DNA of 9,193 bases, from NCBI GenBank assembly GCA_946611495.1, contig CAMODR010000032.1, forward strand, positions 1 through 9,193. The letters are read 5' to 3'. Shown in pieces: positions 1 to 5,475 of this stretch. The first letter of the stretch is position 1. Every line of letters begins with the position of its first letter. Both the position numbers and the translations under genes were made by a program. The notes beneath the pieces are model-generated. The model was given only the letters and a program-made list of their open reading frames with translations, was not told the origin of the DNA and ran no database searches. Origin of the DNA: an uncultured Methanobrevibacter sp. Its GTDB lineage: Archaea; Methanobacteriota; Methanobacteria; Methanobacteriales; Methanobacteriaceae.

Positions 1-70
1 AAAATAAAAATTTTCTTTTTTTATAATTTATCAAAATTTGTTTTATTTTTATTAAACTATTTATTTAAGT

Positions 71-80
71 TTTAATATAA
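71..80 (+). promoter_or_regulatory. Possible TATA box upstream of elaA
   Basis: TTTAATATAA lies about 45 bases before the inferred elaA start and would place a transcript start near 100-105, leaving a leader of about 20 bases that contains the GTGTTATC ribosome-site-like string. The whole first 125 bases are AT-rich and hold no other gene signal that I can see, so this is a weak call by motif and spacing only. Confidence 0.3.
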
Positions 81-117
81 TATTATTAGTTTCAGTTTCA
101 TTTATTATATGATGGTT

Positions 118-125
118 GTGTTATC
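118..125 (+). promoter_or_regulatory. Ribosome binding site fixing an ATA start for elaA
   Basis: GTGTTATC sits directly before ATA at 126. The identical ten-base string GTGTTATCAT occurs at 7825-7834, where it carries the AGGTG ribosome site and leads straight into the ATG of the methyltransferase. By analogy the codon at 126 is the start position, with ATA where ATG would be expected. The pairing here is weaker because the base before GTG is T rather than G. Confidence 0.5.
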
Positions 126-578
126 ATAATTTGGAAATTTAAAAGGTTTGATGAATTGACACGAGATGAATTGTATGAGATTATCAAATTAAGAATCGAA
201 GTCTTTGTTGTTGAGCAGGATTGTCCTTATCAAGACCTTGATGATAAAGATAAGAATGCTTATCATTTATTTGTTGAGGATAATGGTTTAGTGGTGGCAG
301 TTTTAAGAATATTGCCTGAAGGTGTTTCATTTGAAGACATGGCTATTGGAAGACTTATTGTAAAGAAATCTTATAGGGGACGTGGCATCTCTCGAAAGAT
401 GATGAATAAGGCTATAAGTTTTATAATAAATGATTTAAACAAGTCTAAAATAAGACTCTCTGGCCAAGCATATCTTCTTGAGTTTTATGAGTCTTTAGGA
501 TTTAAGAGAGTTTCTGATGTCTATTTGGAAGATGGAATAGATCATTATGAATTTTTGTATGAAAAGGATGCTGATTAA
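126..578 (+). CDS. elaA: ElaA-family GNAT N-acetyltransferase, probable ATA start
   Basis: Predicted cytoplasmic acetyl-CoA-dependent N-acetyltransferase of the small ElaA family; the physiological substrate is not known. Read from 126 the product is 150 residues, close to the roughly 153 of E. coli ElaA. Visible family features in order: the N-terminal strand (I)IWKFKRFDEL, the signature LRIEVFVVEQDCPYQDLD around residues 22-39, strand IGRLIV, the acetyl-CoA loop SYRGRGIS near 82-89, GQAYLLEFYESLGF, and EDGIDHYEF at the end. The first in-frame conventional start is TTG at 156, with AAAGG at 141-146 nine bases ahead, so a shorter 140-residue form is possible. I prefer 126 because residues upstream of the TTG match the known N-terminus of ElaA (MIEW followed by a SEL-type segment) and a ribosome-site-like string fits. 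No in-frame ATG, GTG or TTG lies between the stop at 87 and 156. The family call is firm; the start is uncertain. Confidence 0.8.
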   Translation: MIWKFKRFDELTRDELYEIIKLRIEVFVVEQDCPYQDLDDKDKNAYHLFVEDNGLVVAVLRILPEGVSFEDMAIGRLIVKKSYRGRGISRKMMNKAISFIINDLNKSKIRLSGQAYLLEFYESLGFKRVSDVYLEDGIDHYEFLYEKDAD

Positions 579-621
579 TCTTTTTTGTAAAAAAATGCTC
601 ATTAAACTTTTTTGTGATTAA
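568..621 (+). repeat. 27-base imperfect tandem duplication across the elaA stop
   Basis: Bases 568-594 and 595-621 align over 27 positions with five differences; the first 23 positions differ at only three. Both copies begin ATGCT, then ATTAA, then CTTTTTTGT. The first copy contains the last codons and TAA stop of elaA. The second supplies the GTGAT ribosome site (614-618) used by the next gene, where the first copy reads GTAAA. It looks like a local slippage duplication that built the junction between the two genes. Confidence 0.65.
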
Positions 622-622
622 T

Positions 623-1132
623 ATGAATGCAATTTTTAAAAGAAAAAGTATTAGAAAATTCACTGATAGGGAAATAGAAAATGAAAAGATAGAGAGACTT
701 TTAAAGGCAGGAATGCAGGCCCCATCAGCTATCAATTCACAGCCTTGGGAGTTTATAGTTGTAAAGGATAAGAAAGGAATAGAATTGATTGAAAACATGA
801 GCCAATATTCTAAACCTGCTAAGACTTCCACTTGCTGCATAATCCCATGTTTCAATAGGAAATATACAGATAAGTTTGAGGATTACTGTTGGGTTGAGCA
901 AGATATGGGTGCATGCACTGAAAATATCCTATTGCAAGCTGTAGAGGAAGGTCTTGGAGCCGTATGGCTTGGAACATATCCTAATGAGGAAAGAGTTAAT
1001 TACTTAAAGAAACATTTTAATATTCCTGATAATGTTTATCCTTATTCTGTTATTGTGTTAGGCTATCCAACAGAGGATTATCATGGAGAAAGCCGTTTTG
1101 ATGAAAGCAGAATACATTATGAAACTTATTAG
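623..1132 (+). CDS. Small nitroreductase-family FMN oxidoreductase
   Basis: FMN-dependent NAD(P)H oxidoreductase of the nitroreductase superfamily, 169 residues, cytoplasmic; the substrate cannot be told from sequence. Family marks: the N-terminal RKSIRKF segment (R7, S9, R11) that contacts the FMN phosphate, QAPSAINSQPWEFIVV at 32-47 (S35, N38, Q40, PW), the central CTENILLQAVEEGLGAVWLG at 98-117, and VIVLGYP near the end. It is a short single-domain form without a ferredoxin domain. A GTG at 614 could start a slightly longer frame, but that GTG is better read as part of the GTGAT ribosome site, six bases before ATG 623. Cysteines are dense in the middle (C71, C72, C76, C89, C98), without a pattern I recognise as a cluster motif. 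It begins 44 bases after elaA and may share its transcript. Confidence 0.85.
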   Translation: MNAIFKRKSIRKFTDREIENEKIERLLKAGMQAPSAINSQPWEFIVVKDKKGIELIENMSQYSKPAKTSTCCIIPCFNRKYTDKFEDYCWVEQDMGACTENILLQAVEEGLGAVWLGTYPNEERVNYLKKHFNIPDNVYPYSVIVLGYPTEDYHGESRFDESRIHYETY

Positions 1133-1177
1133 TCATTTAAAATATATTTGAAAAATCATTTTGTAGAAAAATAATTT

Positions 1178-1212
1178 TATAAATTATTTTAAATCATTTA
1201 TAAATTATTTTA
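1178..1212 (+). repeat. AT-rich short direct repeats in the intergenic region
   Basis: TATAAATTATTTTA occurs at 1178-1191 and again at 1199-1212. Around them the string AATCATTT recurs four times between about 1155 and 1252. The region separates the nitroreductase from the acetyltransferase and could include a TATA box (TATAAA). In DNA this AT-rich such repeats can arise by slippage without function. Confidence 0.4.
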
Positions 1213-1266
1213 TTAATCATTTTAAAAAATAATTTTATTAAAAAAATCATTTATGTGGGTGTAAAA

Positions 1267-1815
1267 ATGGAATGTGAAGAATTTAGAGTAGATTTAGACG
1301 ATATTACTGAAGAAGAATTAATTCAAAGCCAAAGAGAATTGGAACTTGTCTTTAAGCTTAACCATACCTTACCAAGGTCTGAAGAATATTTTGAAATCTT
1401 AAAGGAATTGTTTGGAGACAATCTTGGTGAAGGCAGCTTTATTGCAGCGCCAATTGCAGGTGCAGCATTGGATAATCTAAAGATAGGAAAGAATGTTTTC
1501 ATTAACAGCAACAGCCTTTTAATGTCTAGAGGCGGAATCACTGTAGAGGATAATGTAATGATGGCTGCAAATGTTCAAATCATTTCCAATAATCATGATG
1601 AGTATAAGCGCCAAATATTGACCTGCAAGCCTGTCTTGATTAAGGAAGGCGCTTGGATTGGTGCAGGTGCAACTATTCTTCCGGGAGTTTCTGTAGGAAA
1701 GCATGCTATTGTAGGAGCTTGTGCTGTTGTTACAAAAGACGTTCCTGATTATGCTGTAGTGGTTGGAAGCCCTGCTAAGGTAATCAAGACTTTAGATAAG
1801 GATAAATTTGAATAA
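1267..1815 (+). CDS. Hexapeptide-repeat (LbH) O-acetyltransferase, maltose/galactoside acetyltransferase type
   Basis: Predicted acetyl-CoA-dependent O-acetyltransferase of the left-handed beta-helix family, 182 residues, normally a cytoplasmic trimer acting on sugars or related acceptors; the acceptor here is unknown. Residues 1-58 form a helical N-terminal part. From about 59 on the protein shows hexapeptide repeats: [20 protein letters not shown], then SNNHDEYK with H110 as the likely catalytic histidine, then [35 protein letters not shown], closing with [11 protein letters not shown], which is typical of this family. The frame also opens at GTG 1255, but the ATG at 1267 has GGTG at 1258-1261 five bases before it, the spacing seen for thpR and the methyltransferase, so 1267 is chosen. 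It stands 134 bases after the nitroreductase, so it probably has its own transcript. Confidence 0.85.
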   Translation: MECEEFRVDLDDITEEELIQSQRELELVFKLNHTLPRSEEYFEILKELFGDNLGEGSFIAAPIAGAALDNLKIGKNVFINSNSLLMSRGGITVEDNVMMAANVQIISNNHDEYKRQILTCKPVLIKEGAWIGAGATILPGVSVGKHAIVGACAVVTKDVPDYAVVVGSPAKVIKTLDKDKFE

Positions 1816-1902
1816 TTTTTTATCTAATTTTCTTTAATGTTTTTTAAGTGTAAAAATTCTTTTTAAGTTTTTATTGTAAATCTTTTATAGTAAGGTGTAA
1901 AA

Positions 1903-2475
1903 ATGAAGTTAAAGGAATCTGAAACTGTAAGAAGCTTTCTAGCTATTGAAGTTGATAATGATTTAATTCCACAAATTACAGATGTTCAAAAGGAGTTTAA
2001 AAAGACAAATACAAGGATAAAGTATGTCCCTCAAGAGAATATGCATTTAACCTTGAAATTCTTTGGTGAAATCGATGGGGTAATGATTGAGGACATTTCC
2101 TTAGCTGTGGAAAAGGTCATAAAGAATTACTCTTCATTTGATTTGAACATAGAAAATTGTGGTTGTTTCCCTAATAGGAATGTCATTAAGGTCCTTTGGT
2201 TAGGATTAAGGGAAGGCTCTCCAATCACCAGCCTACAAAAGGATTTAGATAAGGAATTTAGAAAGCTTGGATTTAAAAAGGAAAGAAACTTCATTTCACA
2301 CTTGACAATAGGAAGAGTTAAAAGTCCTAAGAATAAGAAAGAGATTAGGGAAAAGATTGATGAGTTTGAGAATGTGAAGATAGGAAAGATGACAGTCTCT
2401 AGAATCCATTTAAAAAAGAGCACTTTAACTCCTGATGGTCCAATTTATGAGGACATTAAGGTTTTCGACTTATAG
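1903..2475 (+). CDS. thpR: RNA 2',3'-cyclic phosphodiesterase (2'-5' RNA ligase family)
   Basis: Member of the 2H phosphoesterase superfamily, 190 residues, which opens 2',3'-cyclic phosphate ends of RNA and in vitro can join 2'-5' linkages; cytoplasmic, linked to RNA end processing. Both catalytic HxTx motifs are present: H48-L-T50 in MHLTLKFFGEI and H133-L-T135 in ISHLTIGRV, with the typical RSFLAIEV strand near the N-terminus (10-17), CGCFPN around 86-91 and LWLGL at 98-102. The RSF segment usually lies almost at the start in this family; here eight residues precede it. The start is nevertheless well supported by AAGGTG at 1892-1897 five bases before the ATG, and no other start codon fits. 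In related methanogens the gene is often beside the CCA-adding enzyme gene (recalled, not checked); that gene is not in this window. Confidence 0.92.
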   Translation: MKLKESETVRSFLAIEVDNDLIPQITDVQKEFKKTNTRIKYVPQENMHLTLKFFGEIDGVMIEDISLAVEKVIKNYSSFDLNIENCGCFPNRNVIKVLWLGLREGSPITSLQKDLDKEFRKLGFKKERNFISHLTIGRVKSPKNKKEIREKIDEFENVKIGKMTVSRIHLKKSTLTPDGPIYEDIKVFDL

Positions 2476-2526
2476 TTGTCTTCATTTTCTTTTTTAGATT
2501 CTTTAATTGAATTTTTATCATTTATT

Positions 2527-2553
2527 ACTATTTTTACTATTTTTACTATTTTT
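2527..2553 (+). repeat. Three tandem copies of a 9-base unit
   Basis: ACTATTTTT is repeated exactly three times without spacing inside the T-rich stretch after thpR. It is probably a slippage microsatellite. Its poly-T blocks could also help release RNA polymerase, as archaeal termination commonly relies on T-tracts. Confidence 0.7.
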
Positions 2554-2689
2554 ATTCTTTTATTTTTTAATCTTAGTCTATTTTAAATATTTTTTATCAT
2601 TTTTCTTTTTTTATTTATTTATTTTTTATCATTTTGTCTTTTTTTAACATTTTTATCTAAAAATAGTCTGATTTTTTATAATAATTAAG

Positions 2690-2697
2690 TTTATATA
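2690..2697 (+). promoter_or_regulatory. Candidate distal TATA box upstream of aroA'
   Basis: TTTATATA preceded by AATTAAG resembles an archaeal BRE/TATA element. A start about 25 bases downstream would fall just ahead of the palindrome array and leave a leader of more than 200 bases, so it is less likely than the element at 2803 to be the main aroA' promoter. Confidence 0.3.
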
Positions 2698-2732
2698 AGA
2701 CAATAAACAAAGTAAATATTGTGTTATAATTG

Positions 2733-2759
2733 ATACATTAATGTATAAATTTATACATT
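2733..2759. promoter_or_regulatory. Overlapping perfect palindromes, possible operator for the aro genes
   Basis: ATACATTAATGTAT (2733-2746) is a perfect 14-base palindrome. It overlaps a perfect 20-base palindrome at 2740-2759, whose arms are AATGTATAAA and TTTATACATT. Together they give three TACATT/AATGTA half-sites in alternating orientation, about 44-70 bases upstream of the TATA element at 2803 and about 180-200 upstream of aroA'. This is the layout of a multi-dimer regulator site. The half-site resembles, but does not equal, the TGTACA box known for TrpY in Methanothermobacter. AT-rich DNA raises the chance of accidental symmetry. Confidence 0.4.
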
Positions 2760-2802
2760 TAACATTAATTATTTGTATTATTTAATAATTTTGAGCTAAT
2801 GT

Positions 2803-2810
2803 TTTATATA
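2803..2810 (+). promoter_or_regulatory. Candidate TATA box for aroA'
   Basis: TTTATATA within GTTTTATATAAATT is the closest clear archaeal TATA-type element that leaves room for a leader: a start near 2830-2835 gives an untranslated region of about 100 bases. A further A/T stretch at 2898-2909 also looks TATA-like, but would start transcription at or past the ribosome site. Confidence 0.4.
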
Positions 2811-2936
2811 AATTAAACAAATCTTATAAAATTTAAGTAAAATTTATACAAACATAAATTATAATAAAGGTTATTGACAAAATAATATAATGTTGTAAAT
2901 ATATATTATAACATAAACCATAAGGAGACTAATCTT

Positions 2937-3734
2937 ATGACAGAAATAGGAAAAAGAATTCGTTTAGAAAGAATTTTCAATAGAAAAACAGGAAGAACTG
3001 TTATCGCTCCTATGGACCATGGTGTATCCAGCGGTCCTATTAAAGGAATCGTTAACATTGACGAGACTGTTGAAAAAATCTCCCAAGGCGGAGCAAATGC
3101 AATTCTAATGCATAAGGGTATTGTTGGAAGAGGACACAGAGGATACGGTAAGGATATCGGTCTTATTGTACACTTATCTGCAAGTACTTCACTTAGCCCA
3201 GACCCAAACAATAAGGTAACTGTAACCAGTGTTGAAAGGGCTATTCAATTAGGTGCAGACGCTGTATCTGTCCATGTAAACATAGGATCTGAAACAGAAC
3301 CTGAAATGCTCATCCAATTAGGTGAAATCGCTGAAACCTGCAGCTACTGGGGTATTCCATTACTTGCTATGATGTACCCAAGAGGTCAAAAGGTTGAAAA
3401 TGAGCATGATGTGGAAATGGTTAAGCATGCGGCTCGTGTAGGTTCAGAACTTGGTGTGGATATTGTAAAGACCAATTATACCGGTGACCCTGACAGCTTT
3501 AAGGAAGTTGTTGATGGTGCATTAGTTCCTGTAGTCATTGCAGGAGGACCTAAAGTTGAAACCGATAGGGAACTTTTAGAAATGGTAAGGGATTCCCTTG
3601 AAGTTGGAGGAGCAGGTGTAGCATTCGGAAGAAACCTTTTCCAAGCTAAAGAACCTGGAAAAATCACTAAAGCTATTTCAGAAGTTGTCCATAACGAAAT
3701 GGATGTTGATGAAGCTTTAAAAATCCTCAAATAG
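2937..3734 (+). CDS. aroA': 2-amino-3,7-dideoxy-D-threo-hept-6-ulosonate (ADTH) synthase
   Basis: First dedicated enzyme of the archaeal route to 3-dehydroquinate: a class I aldolase-like transaldolase that joins L-aspartate semialdehyde to a deoxyketohexose phosphate to give ADTH. It is cytoplasmic and 265 residues, the normal length. Catalytic residues are in place: D27 in the [12 protein letters not shown] loop, Y147 in MMYPRG, and Schiff-base lysine K178 in [12 protein letters not shown]. These lie six residues before the D33, Y153 and K184 numbering I recall for the Methanocaldococcus enzyme. The phosphate-binding end is seen in [11 protein letters not shown] and [13 protein letters not shown]. 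The start is set by AAGGAG (2922-2927), nine bases before the ATG. aroB', which uses the product, follows after 118 bases. Its codons use more C-ending triplets (ATC, AAC, GAC) than most neighbours, which suggests strong expression. Confidence 0.95.
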   Translation: MTEIGKRIRLERIFNRKTGRTVIAPMDHGVSSGPIKGIVNIDETVEKISQGGANAILMHKGIVGRGHRGYGKDIGLIVHLSASTSLSPDPNNKVTVTSVERAIQLGADAVSVHVNIGSETEPEMLIQLGEIAETCSYWGIPLLAMMYPRGQKVENEHDVEMVKHAARVGSELGVDIVKTNYTGDPDSFKEVVDGALVPVVIAGGPKVETDRELLEMVRDSLEVGGAGVAFGRNLFQAKEPGKITKAISEVVHNEMDVDEALKILK

Positions 3735-3762
3735 ATGTTCTTTAAATTTCTAAAATTATTGA

Positions 3763-3770
3763 TTATATAT
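3763..3770 (+). promoter_or_regulatory. Possible internal TATA box before aroB'
   Basis: TTATATAT in the 118-base gap between aroA' and aroB' could drive aroB' separately, with a start near 3795 and a leader of about 55 bases. A CTTTAAATT/AATTTAAAG inverted repeat (3740-3748 with 3791-3799), followed by an A7T7 stretch, brackets it, so partial termination and re-initiation between the two genes is possible. Confidence 0.3.
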
Positions 3771-3852
3771 TATTCTAATAATTGGATGATAATTTAAAGC
3801 AAAAAAATTTTTTTATTATTAAACTTATTGAATTATAAAGGAGATTATACCA

Positions 3853-4983
3853 TTGCCAAATAAATTCGCTTGGATTATGTCCCCAAAAGCAAGTTGGGAC
3901 GATAAGAAAGAGTTAATCACAACTTCACTCGAATCTGGAATTGAGTATGTGCTTGATTTGGAAGACAGTGAAAACATTAGGAAAGTAGGTAACTTTAAAA
4001 TTATTTCAAACAGGGAAGATGCTGATATCTATTTAGTTGGTATAGATGGTGAAGGAGATAATACTCTTGAGCTAAAAGATAATCTAAATGAATCAGTTGA
4101 CCTTGCAAAAGCAAAGGAAGCTAAAAATGCTGGAAAAACTGTTTGTGCCTATATATTGATTACAGATAAATTGCATGAGCAATTGGCTGTTGTCTTAGGA
4201 AAAGTTGTTGATTATATAATCCTTGTTGGAACTGACTGGACTATAATTCCTCTTGAAAACATTATTGCAGACTTGCAGAAGGAAAATGTTAAGCTCATAG
4301 CTGGCGTAAGTGATGCTCACGAGGCAAAAGTAGCTATGGAAACATTAGAAGTCGGCACTGATGGAGTAATATTTGAAGCACGTGACTTTGCTCAAATTAA
4401 GGACATTTCTAACTTAATTGACAAGCTTTCTACAGAATCCTATGAGCTAAGGGACTTGACAATAACCAATGTTGAGCCAGTAGGCTCTGGAGATAGGGTT
4501 TGCATTGACACAACAACAATGATGAAGCCTGGAGAGGGCATGTTGATTGGATCATACTCTAAAGCAATGTTCTTTATTCATAGCGAAAGCCTTGAAAGCG
4601 AGTATGTTGCATCACGTCCATTCAGAGTGAATGCAGGTCCTGTTCAAGCTTATGTCATGGTTCCAGGTAACAAGACACGTTACCTTTCAGAACTTGAAAC
4701 TGGTGATGAGGTATTAATCGTAGATAGTCAAGGAAAAACCAAAAAGTCTATTGTTGGAAGATCCAAAATAGAAAAAAGGCCTTTACTCCTTATAGAAGCG
4801 GAATACGAAGATATGAAAATAAAATCATTAGTTCAAAATGCTGAAACCATAAGATTAGTCGATGAGAATGGAGAACCAGTTTCCGTTTCTGCCCTTGAAG
4901 TGGGAATGAAGGTTAAAGGGTTTATTGACGATAGCGCAAGACACTTTGGTATTGCAATTGATGAGAATATTATTGAGCAATAG
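3853..4983 (+). CDS. aroB': 3-dehydroquinate synthase II (archaeal type)
   Basis: Second step of the archaeal aromatic pathway: NAD+-dependent oxidative deamination and cyclisation of ADTH to 3-dehydroquinate. It is unrelated to bacterial AroB and acts in the cytoplasm. At 376 residues it has full family length. Recognisable blocks are KFAWIMSPKASWDDKK at 4-19, the LITTSLESGIEYVLDLED segment, ILITDKLHEQLAVVLGKV, GVSDAHEAKVAMETLEVGTDGVI, VGSGDRVCIDTTTMMKPGEGMLIGSYS from residue 211, and the conserved RPFRVNAGPVQAYVMVPGNKTRYLSEL. Translation starts at TTG 3853: AAGGAG at 3838-3843 lies nine bases before it, the same spacing as in aroA', and the protein begins exactly at the expected PNKFAWIM. 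It is followed within two bases by a strong terminator hairpin, so it ends the aro unit. Confidence 0.95.
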   Translation: MPNKFAWIMSPKASWDDKKELITTSLESGIEYVLDLEDSENIRKVGNFKIISNREDADIYLVGIDGEGDNTLELKDNLNESVDLAKAKEAKNAGKTVCAYILITDKLHEQLAVVLGKVVDYIILVGTDWTIIPLENIIADLQKENVKLIAGVSDAHEAKVAMETLEVGTDGVIFEARDFAQIKDISNLIDKLSTESYELRDLTITNVEPVGSGDRVCIDTTTMMKPGEGMLIGSYSKAMFFIHSESLESEYVASRPFRVNAGPVQAYVMVPGNKTRYLSELETGDEVLIVDSQGKTKKSIVGRSKIEKRPLLLIEAEYEDMKIKSLVQNAETIRLVDENGEPVSVSALEVGMKVKGFIDDSARHFGIAIDENIIEQ

Positions 4984-4985
4984 TC

Positions 4986-5035
4986 TCAAGCTTTTTTGGC
5001 CTTCGGCCAAAAAACCTTGACCAAAATTTTTATTT
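4986..5035 (+). terminator. Long hairpin terminator after aroB', copy A of a repeated element
   Basis: The hairpin spans 4986-5020. TCAAG pairs with CTTGA at the base, a single C-C mismatch follows, then a 10-bp stem TTTTTTGGCC/GGCCAAAAAA closes on a TTC loop. It starts two bases after the aroB' stop. The tail 5021-5035 reads CCAAAATTTTTATTT, giving a T5 run. The same architecture and the same tail recur after hemL at 6743-6792, with different but still paired stem bases. Confidence 0.8.
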
Positions 5036-5097
5036 ATGGTTGTTTAGACTACCCCTTTTTTAGGGTTGCTTTAATATTCCCTTTTTCATGATTGCTT

Positions 5098-5231
5098 AAA
5101 TGCTTATTTTTTATTTAATTTATTTTTACTTTTCTTTCTTCTTAAATGCTTTTTTTTATTTAATTTATTTTTACTTTTCTTTCTTCTTAAATGCTTATTT
5201 TTTATTTAATTTATTTTTACTTTTCTTTCTT
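5098..5231 (+). repeat. Three-copy tandem repeat of about 46 bases upstream of hemL
   Basis: Copies begin with AAATGCTT at 5098, 5144 and 5189 (periods 46 and 45), and the third runs about 43 bases before diverging. Within each copy the order is AAATGCT, a T-rich block, ATTTAATTTATTTTTAC, and TTTTCTTTCTT. The second copy lacks one base in the T block. The copies are nearly identical, so the amplification is recent, and copy number may vary between strains. Confidence 0.85.
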
Positions 5232-5385
5232 TATTTTAAATGATTTTCTTTATAGTTATTTAATTGATTTCTCCTATTTTTCTTATATGTACTATTTTTC
5301 TAATATTGCTATTTTAATTAATTTTTTCTTAATTTTCTATATTGCTTACTTTTTTTATGAAATTATAATCTCTTATTTTTTAAAA

Positions 5386-5394
5386 CTATATAAA
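5386..5394 (+). promoter_or_regulatory. Candidate BRE/TATA promoter for hemL
   Basis: CTATATAAA preceded by TAAAA resembles a good archaeal BRE plus TATA box. A start about 25 bases downstream (near 5415-5420) would give a leader of about 55 bases ending in the AAAAGGA ribosome site. It lies after the tandem repeat, which would therefore be outside the transcript. Confidence 0.5.
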
Positions 5395-5475
5395 TTAATA
5401 AAACTAAAAATAGAACTAATAAAGATTATTTATAATCAATCAATAAATTATTTAAATTTAAAAGGAATGAATATT

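Larger units (their letters stand above)
2476..2936 (+). other. 461-base AT-rich intergenic region, thpR terminator and aro promoter region
   Basis: No credible coding region. The first 190 bases are strongly T-rich on the + strand, with several T-runs of five or more that would suit poly-U termination of thpR. They contain ACTATTTTT three times in a row (2527-2553) and TTTTTATCATTT three times (from 2512, 2591 and 2623). The second half switches to mixed A/T and holds the palindrome array at 2733-2759, two TATA-like elements, and a 7-base inverted repeat (2841-2847 with 2854-2860). Confidence 0.75.
4984..5475 (+). other. 492-base intergenic region between aroB' and hemL
   Basis: Holds the aroB' terminator hairpin (4986-5020), a short region with a weak ACCC/GGGT hairpin around T6 (5051-5066), the three-copy tandem repeat (5098-5231), and a hemL promoter candidate near 5386. 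An open frame runs in from 5191 and joins hemL in phase, but its 95 residues are almost only F, I, L, Y, S and N, read from T-rich repeat DNA, and match no hemL N-terminus. I treat it as non-coding. Confidence 0.8.

Noticed and set aside
502..855. Minus-strand frame of 117 codons across the elaA-nitroreductase junction
   Set aside because: It is antisense to two recognisable genes, has a low-complexity composition and no family resemblance.
1154..1252. AATCATTT recurring at intervals, looked at as a CRISPR-like or iteron array
   Set aside because: Spacing is irregular (37, 23, 31), units are only 8 bases, and the intervening sequence is itself low-complexity A/T.
126..2475. The four small enzyme genes as one functional operon or biosynthetic cluster
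   Set aside because: Only elaA and the nitroreductase are close (44 bases); the other gaps are 134 and 87 bases with T-runs or A/T repeats, and the activities share no evident substrate.
2841..2860. AATTTAT/ATAAATT inverted repeat as an operator next to the aroA' start
   Set aside because: Seven A/T-only bases per arm in AT-rich DNA are expected by chance; kept only as a note in the spacer description.
2906..3211. Minus-strand frame of 101 codons inside aroA'
   Set aside because: It is a shadow of a highly conserved enzyme gene; no ribosome site or recognisable domain.
5051..5066. ACCC / GGGT hairpin around a T6 loop as a second aroB' terminator
   Set aside because: Only four base pairs; the strong hairpin at 4986-5020 already explains the gene end.
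5191..5475. A 95-residue hydrophobic N-terminal extension of HemL that could be read as a membrane anchor
   Set aside because: It is translated from the third tandem repeat and T-rich spacer, has almost only F, I, L, Y, S and N residues, lacks a ribosome site at 5191, and a normal HemL start with AAGGA exists at 5476.
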